Shown here: one piece after another, positions 32,865 to 44,192 of the stretch
How the letters are laid out: the number at the start of each line of letters is the position of its first letter
Position numbering within the stretch: the first letter of the stretch is position 1
Origin: Nitrospirota bacterium
Lineage (GTDB): Bacteria > Nitrospirota > Nitrospiria > Nitrospirales > Nitrospiraceae
Direction of reading: 5' to 3'
Assembly (NCBI GenBank): GCA_040757595.1
Contig: JBFLWP010000011.1
Span: 1-64,000, forward strand
DNA length: 64,000 nt
Translations under genes and position numbers: made by a program
Notes under the pieces: model-generated
What the model saw: only the letters and a program-made list of their open reading frames with translations
Databases searched by the model: none
Told to the model about the DNA's origin: nothing

Positions 32865-33257
32865 ATGGTTCCAGTGAAATCGTTCATGGTGCCGGCGGAG
32901 AAGTTCGTGAAGGTCGATCGGGATACGGACGTGAAGAAGGCGGCCCAGATCATGCGCGACCGGGACATCGGCAGCCTGTTCGTCACGCGCAACGACGCGA
33001 TCATCGGAATCCTGACGGACACGGACATGGTCCGGCGGGCGGTGGCCGCCGGCGTGGACACGACCAAGACGACGGTGGAGCAGATCATGTCGGCGCCGAT
33101 CGTGACGATCGAGGAGAACAAGACGCTGCTGGACGCCAACGACCTGATGGCGCGCGAGCATCTGCGGCACCTGGGCGTCACGAAAGACGGAAAGCTGGTG
33201 GGGATGATCTCGGTTCGGGACTTGGTGGTCTTTTTGACGAATTTGCCCAGAAAGTAG
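32865..33257 (+). CDS. Two-CBS-domain protein inside the heme block
   Basis: 130 residues. SLFVTRNDAIIGILTDTDMV near residues 38-57 and HLGVTKDGKLVGMISVRDLV near 103-122 are the two CBS motifs. A GGAGGAGAG site precedes the ATG. As a stand-alone adenylate sensor it could couple energy state to something in this operon; that is inference from position between cobA-hemD and hemB. It is a paralog of the protein at 5607. Confidence 0.85.
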   Translation: MVPVKSFMVPAEKFVKVDRDTDVKKAAQIMRDRDIGSLFVTRNDAIIGILTDTDMVRRAVAAGVDTTKTTVEQIMSAPIVTIEENKTLLDANDLMAREHLRHLGVTKDGKLVGMISVRDLVVFLTNLPRK

Positions 33258-33259
33258 GC

Positions 33260-33320
33260 GTGGGGCGAGAGACGAGGGGCCGCTCTGACCACTGGCCTCT
33301 TGCCCCTTGCCCCGCGCCAC
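33260..33320. repeat. Inverted repeat of GGGGCGAGAG / CCTCTTGCCCC words
   Basis: GTGGGGCGAGAGACGAGGGG and CC (33260-33281) face GGCCTCTTGCCCCTTGCCCC (33294-33313) across a short loop; most positions pair, counting G-U. It sits between the CBS gene and hemB, which read in the same direction, so it may attenuate hemB or simply be a repeat. Confidence 0.65.
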
Positions 33321-33332
33321 CTGAGAGAACGC

Positions 33333-34307
33333 ATGGCCTTTCCCCGACACAGGCTCCGCCGGTTGCGGCAGAGCGAGCCCCTGAGGCGGATGGTCCGCGA
33401 GACGAAGCTCTCGCGAGCGGACCTGATCTACCCGCTCTTCGTCGCCGAAGGGCGGGACCGGCGGCAGGAGATCGGCTCCATGCCGGGCCAGTTCCGCCTG
33501 TCCACGGACCTCCTGGTCAAGGAGGCGGCGGAGGTCAAGCTGCTGGGCATCCCGGCCGTGATCCTGTTCGGCGTCCCGGACCGGAAGGACGAGCGGGGAA
33601 CCGCGGCCTACGATCCCGACGGGGTGGTCCAGCGGGCGGTGCGGGCTTTGAAAGACCAGGTGCCGGGGCTCGTGGTCGTCACGGACGTCTGCATCGACGA
33701 GTACACGACGCACGGCCACTGCGGCCTCGTGCAGGACGGCAAGATTCTCAACGACGCGACACTCGACTGTCTGCGGGCCATGGCGTGCACCCATGCGGAG
33801 GCGGGAGCCGACATGGTCGCCCCGTCCGACATGATGGACGGGCGGGTGGGGGCCATCCGCGACGAGCTGGACCAGGCCGGGTTCACCGACCTGCCGATCA
33901 TGGCCTATTCCGCCAAGTTCGCGTCCTGTTTCTACGCGCCGTTCCGGGAAGCGGCCGACTCGAGCCCGAAGTTCGGGGATCGCCAGTCCTATCAAATGGA
34001 CCCGGCCAATCTGCGGGAGGCGCTGCGCGAGATCGAGCTGGACGTGGAGGAGGGGGCGGACATCGTCATGGTCAAGCCGGCCCTGCCGTTCCTCGACGTC
34101 ATCGCGGCGGCCCGGGCCCGCACGACCTGCCCGATCGCGGCCTATCAGGTCAGCGGCGAGTACAGCATGATCAAGGCGGCCGCCCGCGCCGGGTGGCTGG
34201 ACGAGGGCCGGGCGATGATGGAATCCCTGCTGTCGATCAAGCGGGCGGGGGCGGATCTGATCCTGACCTATTTCGCGAAAGAGGCGGCCCGGCTCCTCGA
34301 TGAGTAG
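33333..34307 (+). CDS. hemB: Delta-aminolevulinic acid dehydratase (porphobilinogen synthase)
   Basis: 324 residues from ATG 33333. Active-site lysines are in [18 protein letters not shown] near residue 193-196 and [13 protein letters not shown] near 248. The metal loop reads [19 protein letters not shown] near residues 115-133: two of the three zinc-type cysteines are kept and the middle one is Asp, so metal use (Zn, Mg or mixed) is open. Residues before this ATG would be encoded by the word repeat, so I prefer the internal start. It condenses two ALA to porphobilinogen. Confidence 0.95.
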   Translation: MAFPRHRLRRLRQSEPLRRMVRETKLSRADLIYPLFVAEGRDRRQEIGSMPGQFRLSTDLLVKEAAEVKLLGIPAVILFGVPDRKDERGTAAYDPDGVVQRAVRALKDQVPGLVVVTDVCIDEYTTHGHCGLVQDGKILNDATLDCLRAMACTHAEAGADMVAPSDMMDGRVGAIRDELDQAGFTDLPIMAYSAKFASCFYAPFREAADSSPKFGDRQSYQMDPANLREALREIELDVEEGADIVMVKPALPFLDVIAAARARTTCPIAAYQVSGEYSMIKAAARAGWLDEGRAMMESLLSIKRAGADLILTYFAKEAARLLDE

Positions 34308-34310
34308 CGC

Positions 34311-35258
34311 ATGAAGGTCACTCGCGGGCTCGCCGACCACAAGCGGGTTCCCTATCCGGTCCTGACCATCGGCAATTTCGACGGGCAGCATCGCGGGCAC
34401 CGGGCGCTGCTCGAGGCCGTCGTGCGCACGGCCGCAGCGGCCGGCGGAACCCCGATGGCCCTCACGTTCGATCCGCATCCGGTCAGGGTGCTCGCCCCGG
34501 CCGTCGAACTCCGTCTCCTGACCACGGTGGAGGAGAAGCTGGCCCGGTTCCAAGAAGCCGGGATCGAAGAGGTGCTGTTCCTCGAGTTCACACAGGAACT
34601 GGCCGCCCTGGAACCGGACGAATTCGTCTCGCAAGTGCTCAAAGACGGAATCGGCGTGCGGGAGCTGTTCGTCGGGGAGCATTTCGCTTTCGGGCGCGGC
34701 CGGGTCGGACGGGCGGCCGACCTCGTCCGCCTCGGGGAACGGAACGGCTTCCGCGTCCACGCGGTGCCGCCCTTCCGGATCGACGGCGAAGTGGTGAGCT
34801 CGACCCGCATCCGCACGCTGATCCAGACCGGGGAGGTGCGGGCGGCCGCGGCACGCCTCGGGCGGTTCTACGAGCTGGAGGGGACGGTCGTAGAGGGAGC
34901 GCGACGGGGACAGAAGATGGGGTGGCCGACGGCCAACCTCCGGCTCCCGCCGGGCCGGGTGATTCCGGCCGACGGCGTCTATGCGACCGTGACGGTGTGG
35001 AACAGGCAGACCTTCGACTCGGTGTCTTATATCGGCACGAGGCCGACGTTCGGCGCAGGCGAGCGGCTGTTGGAAGCCTATCTGCTTGATCAACGGGTGG
35101 ACCTGTACGGGCAGGGCATCCGCGTGCAGTTCGTCGAGCGTTTGCGTGGCGACCAGACCTTCCAAAACGCGGACGAGCTGTCGGCCCGGGTCGACCTCGA
35201 CGTGGCCTTGGCCCGGGAGGCGCTGGGGGCCAGAGCCCGCTTGACGGCGGAAGGGTGA
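34311..35258 (+). CDS. ribF: Bifunctional riboflavin kinase / FAD synthetase
   Basis: 315 residues. The N-terminal FAD synthetase has LTIGNFDGQHRGHRALLEAV near residues 16-35 and the SSTRIRTLIQTGEV motif near 162-175. The C-terminal kinase starts near 184 (LEGTVVEGARRGQKMGWPTA, PADGVYATVTVW, SYIGTRPTFG). It makes FMN then FAD. It begins 3 nt after the hemB stop. Confidence 0.95.
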   Translation: MKVTRGLADHKRVPYPVLTIGNFDGQHRGHRALLEAVVRTAAAAGGTPMALTFDPHPVRVLAPAVELRLLTTVEEKLARFQEAGIEEVLFLEFTQELAALEPDEFVSQVLKDGIGVRELFVGEHFAFGRGRVGRAADLVRLGERNGFRVHAVPPFRIDGEVVSSTRIRTLIQTGEVRAAAARLGRFYELEGTVVEGARRGQKMGWPTANLRLPPGRVIPADGVYATVTVWNRQTFDSVSYIGTRPTFGAGERLLEAYLLDQRVDLYGQGIRVQFVERLRGDQTFQNADELSARVDLDVALAREALGARARLTAEG

Positions 35259-35267
35259 GAGAACCTT

Positions 35268-36734
35268 GTGAGCAGCTCCGTGGGCATGAAAACCGGTCTA
35301 GCCTCCTTGGAGCGTCGCGTGGCCGAGACGATCCGGACGAAGCGCCTGTTCGAGCCGGGCGCCCGGCTCCTCGTCGCCGTCTCCGGCGGCCCCGATTCGG
35401 TCGCGCTCCTGTCCATCCTGGTGAGCCTGGCTGAGTTCTGGGATCTCCGGCTCCAGGCCATCCACGTCAACCACGGCCTGCGGGGCGCGGAATCCGAGGA
35501 AGACGCTCGATTCGTCCAAACCCAGTGCGAGCGACTGAAGGTCCCCGTCCTCTGCGAGCGGATTCTGCTGAACCGGGCGAAGCGCCGTTCCCTTCAAGAA
35601 CTGGCACGCGAAGCCCGATACGGAGCCATGGAACGGGCGGCAAGGGACTTGGCCGTCGATCGGATCGTCCTGGGGCACACGGCCGATGACCAGGCGGAGA
35701 CCGTGCTGCTCTGGATGATCCGCGGCGCCGGCACCACGGGGCTGGCCGGAATTCCTCCGGTGCGGGACGGGCTATTCGTGCGTCCGCTCCTGGACGTCAC
35801 CCGCGCCGAGATTCTCGCGTATCTTGGGGAACAAGGACTGGCCTTCAGGACCGACAGCAGCAACTTCAAGCCGGTCTATCTGCGGAACCGAGTCCGCCAT
35901 GAACTGTTGCCGGTCCTGAAGCGGTTGAATCCGGCCATCGTCGAGGTCCTCACGAGGCAGGCCGAGATCCTGCGGGAGGAGGATCTCTGTCTGGAGCGGT
36001 GGGCGGCCGATTCTTCCAGACAGGTGAGCCGGCGAGAGGGCGCGGGGGTCACCCTCGATCGATCTTCCCTCCTCTCCTTGCCAGTGGCGCTGCAGCGTCG
36101 GATCGTGCGGGCCGTCATGCGCGAGGTCGGCGGAGCCAGGCGGGGGCCGAGCTTTTCTTCCGTCTCGGCGGTGCTCGATCGGATTGCGGCGGGACGATCC
36201 GGGAACCGCCTCATCCTGTCCGGGGTTCACGTCACGCGCGTCCATGACCGGATCCGGTTCGAACCGGCCGCACGCGAGGCGGAAACAATCCGGATTTCGG
36301 GGAAACCCGACGGGGGCGTGGTGCTGTCCCTGCCAGTCCCTTCCAGCCTTTGCTGGCCCCCGACCGGCCAGCGGGTCGCGGCATTCCTGCGGGATGCGGG
36401 AGAGCCGGAGCCGGGCGGAACAGGGGCCGGACCGGGGAGCAGAGCGCTGCTCGACGCGGATCGGCTCTCCCTGCCGCTGACGGTCAGATCGTGGATTCAT
36501 GGCGACGCGTTTTGTCCTTCAGGGATGGGAGGAAAGAAGAAAAAGCTTCAGGATTACTTTACGGATATGAAGCTGTCCCGCCGCGACCGGGCGACGGTGC
36601 CCCTGATCACGGCGCCGGAGGGCATCCTGTGGGTGGGCGGCTACCGGGCGGATCACCGATTCCGCCTCACGCCCGGCACGAAGCGGGTGCTGGTTCTGGA
36701 GCTGGGGGGCTCATCAGGGGGAAGGAGCGAGTGA
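35268..36734 (+). CDS. tilS: tRNA(Ile)-lysidine synthase
   Basis: 488 residues. The ATP-pyrophosphatase P-loop is LLVAVSGGPDSVALLSILV near residue 39; HVNHGLRGAESEEDARFV near 64-81 and LGHTADDQAETVLLWMIRGA near 134-153 are TilS signatures, and the C-terminal substrate-binding domain ends with KKKKLQDYFTDMKLSRRDRA. It changes C34 of tRNA-Ile(CAU) to lysidine. GTG at 35268 is used; an ATG 18 nt later is also possible. Confidence 0.94.
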   Translation: MSSSVGMKTGLASLERRVAETIRTKRLFEPGARLLVAVSGGPDSVALLSILVSLAEFWDLRLQAIHVNHGLRGAESEEDARFVQTQCERLKVPVLCERILLNRAKRRSLQELAREARYGAMERAARDLAVDRIVLGHTADDQAETVLLWMIRGAGTTGLAGIPPVRDGLFVRPLLDVTRAEILAYLGEQGLAFRTDSSNFKPVYLRNRVRHELLPVLKRLNPAIVEVLTRQAEILREEDLCLERWAADSSRQVSRREGAGVTLDRSSLLSLPVALQRRIVRAVMREVGGARRGPSFSSVSAVLDRIAAGRSGNRLILSGVHVTRVHDRIRFEPAAREAETIRISGKPDGGVVLSLPVPSSLCWPPTGQRVAAFLRDAGEPEPGGTGAGPGSRALLDADRLSLPLTVRSWIHGDAFCPSGMGGKKKKLQDYFTDMKLSRRDRATVPLITAPEGILWVGGYRADHRFRLTPGTKRVLVLELGGSSGGRSE

Positions 36735-36736
36735 CG

Positions 36737-37282
36737 ATGGAGCGAATCTTCGGACGTCCGATCGTGACCCAGGAGGAGATGCGCGCGCGCATCAAGGAGC
36801 TCGGCCGGCAGATCACCGCCGACTATGCGGACAGGGACCTGATCCTGGTGGGGGTTCTCAAAGGGGCCTTCGCCTTCTATGCGGACCTGGCCCGGGCGAT
36901 CCGGGTCCCGCTGCGGGTGGACTTTCTCGTGGTCACCAGCTACGCCGGGACGAAGCCGACGGGCAAGGTCAAGATGGTGACCGACCTGACGGAGGACATC
37001 GCGGGGAGGGATGTCCTGTTGGTGGAGGACATCGTGGATTCGGGCCTGACGGTCCAGTACCTGGTGAAGACCCTGTCCAAACGAAAGCCCAAGTCGATCA
37101 AGGTCTGCGCCCTCCTGAGCAAGCCGGCGCGGCGGCAGGTGGACGTGAAGGTGGACTATGTCGGGTTCCAGATCCCCAACAAGTACGTCGTCGGGTACGG
37201 GCTCGACTATCAACAGAAATACCGCAACCTCCCGTATTTGGCCGTGCTGGACACGGTGGACGACGAGGGACAGGGGTTCTGA
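36737..37282 (+). CDS. hpt: Hypoxanthine phosphoribosyltransferase
   Basis: 181 residues from ATG 36737, 2 nt after the tilS stop. The PRPP loop is DVLLVEDIVDSGLTVQYL near residue 92-109; LVGVLKGAFAFYADLARAI near 37-55 and VVGYGLDYQQKYRNLPYLAV near 152-171 complete the family pattern. It salvages hypoxanthine/guanine. tilS-hpt-ftsH is a widely conserved order. Confidence 0.95.
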   Translation: MERIFGRPIVTQEEMRARIKELGRQITADYADRDLILVGVLKGAFAFYADLARAIRVPLRVDFLVVTSYAGTKPTGKVKMVTDLTEDIAGRDVLLVEDIVDSGLTVQYLVKTLSKRKPKSIKVCALLSKPARRQVDVKVDYVGFQIPNKYVVGYGLDYQQKYRNLPYLAVLDTVDDEGQGF

Positions 37283-37288
37283 ACTTTA

Positions 37289-37318
37289 TTGTCAGGCTCT
37301 CGATGTCTGTGTTAGAAT
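37289..37318 (+). promoter_or_regulatory. ftsH promoter
   Basis: TTGTCA (37289-37294), 18-nt spacer, TAGAAT (37313-37318), 53 nt before the ftsH ATG. Confidence 0.6.
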
Positions 37319-37370
37319 TCAGCGGCTTATTCGATTTTCCCGACTTGGCGGGCGCTGAGGAGGCGTGCGG

Positions 37371-39185
<1,815 letters not shown>

Positions 39186-39273
39186 CCGGCGGCTCTGCGC
39201 GTGAGCCGGCGCCGACCAGAGAGCCCGTCTCGCGCGGTCCGGCCGGTGCCGGCCTCCACGGTCGGCGGTCGTC

Positions 39274-40164
39274 ATGAGTGAGTCCACGATCTCTCCTTCC
39301 GCTTCCGGCCCTCGGTTCCGTGCCAGAGGGCGGTTCCTTCCGCTTGAATCCCCCCTGATCATGGGAATTCTGAACGTGACGCCGGACTCGTTCTCCGACG
39401 GGGGCCTGTACCAGGACCCAGCCGCGGCGGTCGAGCGGGCCTGCGCCATGGTCGAGGAGGGGGCCGACCTAGTCGACATCGGAGCCGAGTCCTCCAGGCC
39501 AGGATCCGATCCGATCGGGGAAGACGAAGAGATCCGTCGTCTCCTCCCGGTCGTCAGGGAGGTCTGTCGCCGGATTTCGGTGCCGGTCTCGATCGATACG
39601 ACCAAATCCCGCGTGGCCCAACTGGCGCTCGACGCGGGGGTGTCCATCATCAACGACATCAGCGCGCTCCGGTTCGATCCTCGGATGGGGCCGGTCGTGG
39701 CCGAGTCGGGAGCGGGGCTCGTGCTCATGCACATGCAGGGGACGCCCAAAACGATGCAGCGGGCGCCGGAGTATGCGGATGTGGTTGGAGAGGTCCGCAC
39801 GTTCCTCCTCGATCGAACGAAGGCTGCTCAGCAGGCCGGCGTCGAGCCGGAGCAAATCCTGCTTGACCCGGGAATCGGATTTGGCAAAAATCGGGAGCAC
39901 AATCTCGCGCTGTTGGCGAGACTCGACGACCTCGTGTCCGTCGGTCGCCCGATTCTCGTCGGAGTTTCCCGCAAGGCTTTCATCGGGCAGGTGCTGAACC
40001 GTCCGATCGAAGAGCGACTGATGGGGACGGCGGCGGCGGCGGCGGTGGCAATCGTGCGCGGAGCGAAAGTCGTGCGAGTGCACGACGTCCGGCAGATGCG
40101 GGACGTGGTCACGATGGTGGAGGCCATACGAGCCGTCAGCCACCAGCTTCCGGCGCTCAACTGA
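39274..40164 (+). CDS. folP: Dihydropteroate synthase
   Basis: 296 residues. IMGILNVTPDSFSDGGLYQD near residues 29-48, GADLVDIGAESSRPGSDPIG near 64-83, SIDTTKSRVAQLALDAG and DPGIGFGKNREHNLALLARL near 200-219. It joins DHPP and p-aminobenzoate in folate synthesis. The first 25 residues are a low-complexity extension, so the real start may be internal. ftsH-folP-glmM is a common order. Confidence 0.95.
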   Translation: MSESTISPSASGPRFRARGRFLPLESPLIMGILNVTPDSFSDGGLYQDPAAAVERACAMVEEGADLVDIGAESSRPGSDPIGEDEEIRRLLPVVREVCRRISVPVSIDTTKSRVAQLALDAGVSIINDISALRFDPRMGPVVAESGAGLVLMHMQGTPKTMQRAPEYADVVGEVRTFLLDRTKAAQQAGVEPEQILLDPGIGFGKNREHNLALLARLDDLVSVGRPILVGVSRKAFIGQVLNRPIEERLMGTAAAAAVAIVRGAKVVRVHDVRQMRDVVTMVEAIRAVSHQLPALN

Positions 40165-40204
40165 ACGCCGGCGGTTGGATCCTGATTGATGCGCAAGGAG
40201 AACG

Positions 40205-41554
40205 ATGAGGAATCTGTTCGGCACTGACGGGGTCCGCGGCGTCGCCAATCTCGAACCCATGACCAGCGAGACCGCGATGAAGTTGGGTCGGGCGGCGGCC
40301 TATCTCTTCAAGCGGCGCTCGGGCCGGCACCAGATCGTGATCGGCAAGGACACGCGGCTCTCCGGGTACATGCTGGAGTCGGCGCTCACGTCCGGCATCT
40401 GCTCGATGGGCGTGGACGTGCTGCTGGTCGGGCCGATGCCGACCCCCGCGATCGCGTTTCTGACCAGAAGCCTCCGAGCCGACGCCGGGGTCGTGATCTC
40501 CGCCTCCCACAATCCCTATCAGGACAACGGCATCAAGTTCTTTTCGAGCGACGGGTTCAAGTTGCCGGACGAGTTGGAAGTCCGGATGGAGCAGTTGATC
40601 ACCTCCGGCGAGATCGAGCACCTGCGTCCGACGGCGGACGAGATCGGCAAGGCTTACCGGATCGACGATGCGGAGGGACGGTACATCGAGTTCGTCAAGC
40701 GGTCCCTGCCCCGGGACATGGATTTCCAGGGCCTCAAGGTCGTGATCGATTGCGCGAACGGGGCCGCGTACAAAGTTTCGCCCAAGGTGTTCCGGGAACT
40801 GGGCGCGACCGTGTGGGTGATCGGGGACGGGCCGGACGGGACCAACATCAACGCCGACTGCGGCGCCGTGCATCCTGAACGTCTGCAACAGTCGGTGCGG
40901 GACCATCAGACCGACCTTGGCATCGCTCACGACGGTGATGCGGACCGGGCGGTTTTCGTGTGCGAGCAGGGCCGGGTCGTGGACGGCGACCACGCGATGG
41001 CCATGCTGGCCCTGGACCTGCACGCAAGGGGTCTCCTCAAGCGCGCCACCGTGGTCGGCACGGTCATGAGCAATTTCGGCCTTGAACTGGCCCTCGGAAA
41101 GGCGGGGATCAGGCTCGTGCGCACGGCGGTCGGCGACCGGTATTTGCTGGAGCGGATGGTGGCGGAGGGCTACAACTTCGGAGGCGAGCAGTCGGGGCAC
41201 CTGATCTTCCTGGACCACAATACGACGGGGGACGGGCTGATCACGGGCCTGCAGATCCTGGCCTTGATGAAGCGCACCGGCCGATCCCTGTCGGACCTGG
41301 CTCGCTGCATGAGCGCCGTGCCTCAGGTCCTCCTCAACGTGCGGGTCAGGGAGAAGCCGGACCTTGCCGGCCTGCCAGACCTGCAGCAGGCGATTCGGGA
41401 GGGCGAGTCCAGGCTGAACGGCGCCGGGCGCGTCCTCGTCCGGTACTCGGGCACCGAGCCGTTGCTGCGGATCATGGTCGAAGGAGAGGAAGAGGGGTTG
41501 ATCCGTTCGGTCGCCGACGACCTGGCTGCCGCCGTCCAGAAGCGGCTCGGCTGA
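40205..41554 (+). CDS. glmM: Phosphoglucosamine mutase
   Basis: 449 residues. [20 protein letters not shown] at the N-terminus, phosphoserine loop [18 protein letters not shown] near residue 100, metal loop [12 protein letters not shown] near 240-251, sugar loop [10 protein letters not shown] near 328, phosphate loop [15 protein letters not shown] near 415. It interconverts glucosamine-6-P and glucosamine-1-P for cell-wall and EPS sugars. A clear AGGAG precedes the ATG. Confidence 0.96.
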   Translation: MRNLFGTDGVRGVANLEPMTSETAMKLGRAAAYLFKRRSGRHQIVIGKDTRLSGYMLESALTSGICSMGVDVLLVGPMPTPAIAFLTRSLRADAGVVISASHNPYQDNGIKFFSSDGFKLPDELEVRMEQLITSGEIEHLRPTADEIGKAYRIDDAEGRYIEFVKRSLPRDMDFQGLKVVIDCANGAAYKVSPKVFRELGATVWVIGDGPDGTNINADCGAVHPERLQQSVRDHQTDLGIAHDGDADRAVFVCEQGRVVDGDHAMAMLALDLHARGLLKRATVVGTVMSNFGLELALGKAGIRLVRTAVGDRYLLERMVAEGYNFGGEQSGHLIFLDHNTTGDGLITGLQILALMKRTGRSLSDLARCMSAVPQVLLNVRVREKPDLAGLPDLQQAIREGESRLNGAGRVLVRYSGTEPLLRIMVEGEEEGLIRSVADDLAAAVQKRLG

Positions 41555-41565
41555 ACTCCGGTTCG

Positions 41566-44121
41566 ATGTTCCTCCCCTCAATCGCGGCTTTTCTCGTCGG
41601 GCTGGTTCTCGGCGCCTTCCTTCCGTACCTTCCGCTCCTGATCCTCAGTCTGGCCATCCTCGCGTCGGGCGCCTCGACGATCCTCGAACGGGTCGGGCGC
41701 CTCACGGTCCGCCTGGGCGTCCTTCTCTGCGCCAGCCTGGCCGCCGGAGTCCTGTACTGGACGGTCTTTGCCTGGGCGACGGCCGGTTCTCCTCTCGCGG
41801 AGGTGGCCGGGCCTGACCCGGTGCTGGTCGTCGGTCAGGTGGTTGAGCCGGTCCGGTACGCGCCGGACCGCGCCATCGTGGTCCTGGACGTGCGCGGGCT
41901 GCGGAAGGCTGGCCAAGGGGAGGCTGCCGGCGGGGGGCAGCAGGCTCGGGGGCGGGTCCGTTTGACCTGGCGGGAGCCGGACCTGACGCTGAAGCCGGGA
42001 GATTCGGTCTCGTTCACGACCCGCCTTCGTCCGCCGTCCGGCACGGTGAATCCGGGCGGCTTTGACTACGGGGCGTACCTGCGGCGGCAGGGCGTCGACG
42101 CGGTCGCGTTTCTCGCCGGTCCGGGCCAGATCGTGCGACGGCCCGAAGATCCTGCCTCGCTCAGATGGGGGCTCTGGCGGACGAGCGAGGGGTGGAGGGC
42201 GCAAATCCGCCGGGCCGCCATCGCAACGCTCCAGGGGCCGGCCCTCGGCATCTATCTGGGGATCATCGTCGGAGACTCGGGATACCTGACCCAGACGGTG
42301 CGCGATGCCTTCATGGCCACGGGCACCGTTCACATCCTCTCGATCTCCGGATCTCACCTGGGATTGATCGCGTTTCTGTCCTTCTGGATCGTCAAGGGTG
42401 CGTGCCGGTTGCTCCCTGCCTCGTGGTTTCTGGCCTTGACCCGCCGGGTGACGCCGACCAGGTTGGCCGCTGCGCTCACGGCCCTGCCGGTCTCGTTTTA
42501 CACGCTCTTGGCCGGGGCGGAGGTCGCCACGGTCCGCTCCCTGATCATGATTCTGCTGTTCCTGCTCGCTGTCTGGCTCGGCCGCGAAGAGCAACTCGTC
42601 CTGACCCTGGCCTTTGCCGCGCTGATCATCCTGCTCCACGATCCTCGCGCGCTCTTCGACATCTCCTTCCAATTGTCCTACTGCTCCGTGCTCGCCCTGG
42701 CGCTCGTGTTGCGCTGGCGGGTGCGGCGGGACGAGGCCCCGGCTGCCGACTCCTCGGGGACCAGCCGCATGGCCAGGTGGCTGCGCGGATATGGCTGGAT
42801 CACCGGCGGGGTGACGCTGGCTACGGCGCCGCTCGTGGCCTACCATTTTAATCAGGTTGCCTGGCTGGGGCTGGTGGCCAACCTGATCGTGGTGCCGCTG
42901 GCCGGGTTCCTGCTCGTTCCGCTGGGGTTGGGCTCCGCCGTGTGGATCCTGTTGTCGGGGCGGGAGTCGTTGGCGGCCGGATGGCTCAACCAGACGTGCC
43001 TGGATCTCCTCTCCCAGGTCGTCACTTGGATCGCGCGCGTGCCCGGCGCCGAATGGCACGTGGCCTCGCCGGCGATCCCGGCCGTGGCGGCCTTCTACGT
43101 GATGCTGGCTTTGGCTTTGCGAACGGCCGGCAGCCAGACGATCCGGGGGATCAGCACGCTGGGCCTGACTCTGTTGCTCGGTTGGTGGATTTGGTCGCCG
43201 CGCCCTGCGTCGGACGGCGACACGGTACGGGTGGCCTTTTTGGACGTCGGACAAGGGGACGCCTGCGTCCTGGAACTGCCCGACGGTCGGGTGATCCTGA
43301 TCGACGGAGGCGCCGTCCACGAGACGCTGGACATGGGACGGGCTGTGGTCGCGCCATACTTGTGGGACCGCGGGATCAGGTCGCTGGACGCCGTCATCGG
43401 CACGCACCCGCAGCTCGACCATGTGGGAGGCCTCGCCGGGGTCTTGCGTAGCTTCCGGGTGAGCCGGTTCTGGAGCAACGGGGTCCAGCGGAACGAGCCG
43501 TTTTACCGGCGGCTGATGGAAGCGCTCCGCGATCGCGGAGTGTCCGAGCGGGTGGCGGAATCGGGACAGGAGTTCCTCGATGAAGGGCCCTGCCGGATTC
43601 TGGCACTGAACCCGCCGCCACGTTCCGGCGGGAACCTGGTCGTGGAGAGCGGCTCGGCGCTCAACAACCTTTCGATCGTGACGAGACTGGACTGCGGTCC
43701 TCACTCGTTTCTGTTTACCGCCGACGTGGAGGCGGAGGCGCTGGCTCGCTTGCTGGCCCGCCGGGATTCCAGTCGGGCCAGGGTCCTCAAAGTTCCGCAT
43801 CACGGGGCCCGAAGCTCCCTGGACGAGCAGTGGATCGAACGGTCTGGAGCGGAGGTCGCAATCGTCTCGGTCGGAAGCCGCAACCCCTACGGACATCCTG
43901 CCCCAGAGGTGTTGACGGCGTATGAAAAACGGGGCATCCGGATGTATCGGACCGATCGAGATGGAGCGGTGACGGTCGTGGCGAGGCTTTCCTCCTCCCC
44001 GTTTGAGGTTCGTCGGGCCAGAGAGCTGGTTCCCCGGCCAGTACCGGTCAACCGCTCGATGTGGATCGCCGAACGTGAGAATCTGCGCCGGTTCTGGGAG
44101 CAATGGCGGGGAACTATCTGA
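41566..44121 (+). CDS. comEC: DNA internalization competence protein ComEC/Rec2
   Basis: 851 residues. N-terminal membrane segments and DUF4131-type OB domain, a competence domain with many helices (residues about 220-540, beginning ALGIYLGIIVGDSGYLTQTV), and a C-terminal metallo-beta-lactamase domain with VAFLDVGQGDACVLELPDGR near residues 555-574 and GTHPQLDHVGGLAGVLRS near 612-629. It forms the inner-membrane DNA uptake channel with a possible strand-degrading domain. Other com genes are not in the window. Confidence 0.93.
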   Translation: MFLPSIAAFLVGLVLGAFLPYLPLLILSLAILASGASTILERVGRLTVRLGVLLCASLAAGVLYWTVFAWATAGSPLAEVAGPDPVLVVGQVVEPVRYAPDRAIVVLDVRGLRKAGQGEAAGGGQQARGRVRLTWREPDLTLKPGDSVSFTTRLRPPSGTVNPGGFDYGAYLRRQGVDAVAFLAGPGQIVRRPEDPASLRWGLWRTSEGWRAQIRRAAIATLQGPALGIYLGIIVGDSGYLTQTVRDAFMATGTVHILSISGSHLGLIAFLSFWIVKGACRLLPASWFLALTRRVTPTRLAAALTALPVSFYTLLAGAEVATVRSLIMILLFLLAVWLGREEQLVLTLAFAALIILLHDPRALFDISFQLSYCSVLALALVLRWRVRRDEAPAADSSGTSRMARWLRGYGWITGGVTLATAPLVAYHFNQVAWLGLVANLIVVPLAGFLLVPLGLGSAVWILLSGRESLAAGWLNQTCLDLLSQVVTWIARVPGAEWHVASPAIPAVAAFYVMLALALRTAGSQTIRGISTLGLTLLLGWWIWSPRPASDGDTVRVAFLDVGQGDACVLELPDGRVILIDGGAVHETLDMGRAVVAPYLWDRGIRSLDAVIGTHPQLDHVGGLAGVLRSFRVSRFWSNGVQRNEPFYRRLMEALRDRGVSERVAESGQEFLDEGPCRILALNPPPRSGGNLVVESGSALNNLSIVTRLDCGPHSFLFTADVEAEALARLLARRDSSRARVLKVPHHGARSSLDEQWIERSGAEVAIVSVGSRNPYGHPAPEVLTAYEKRGIRMYRTDRDGAVTVVARLSSSPFEVRRARELVPRPVPVNRSMWIAERENLRRFWEQWRGTI

Positions 44122-44146
44122 CTAGACAGGAGGTTGACGGCGAGGC

Positions 44147-44175
44147 TTGACATCCCTTGGATTCTCTCCCAGAAT
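44147..44175 (+). promoter_or_regulatory. Promoter of the first small membrane protein gene
   Basis: TTGACA (44147-44152), 17-nt spacer, CAGAAT (44170-44175). Leader of about 12 nt with GGAG before the ATG at 44193. Confidence 0.5.
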
Positions 44176-44192
44176 GGCCCCGGAGAAAGCCC

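Noticed and set aside
31728-35165. A 1145-codon open frame on the minus strand across cobA-hemD, CBS, hemB and ribF
   Set aside because: It is antisense to four certain genes, has no recognisable domain and is rich in Arg/Pro/Gly/His, as expected for a shadow frame in GC-rich DNA.
36350-36736. A longer N-terminus for hypoxanthine phosphoribosyltransferase
   Set aside because: The residues upstream of 36737 are a frame shadow of tilS; the family starts at MERIFGRPIV.
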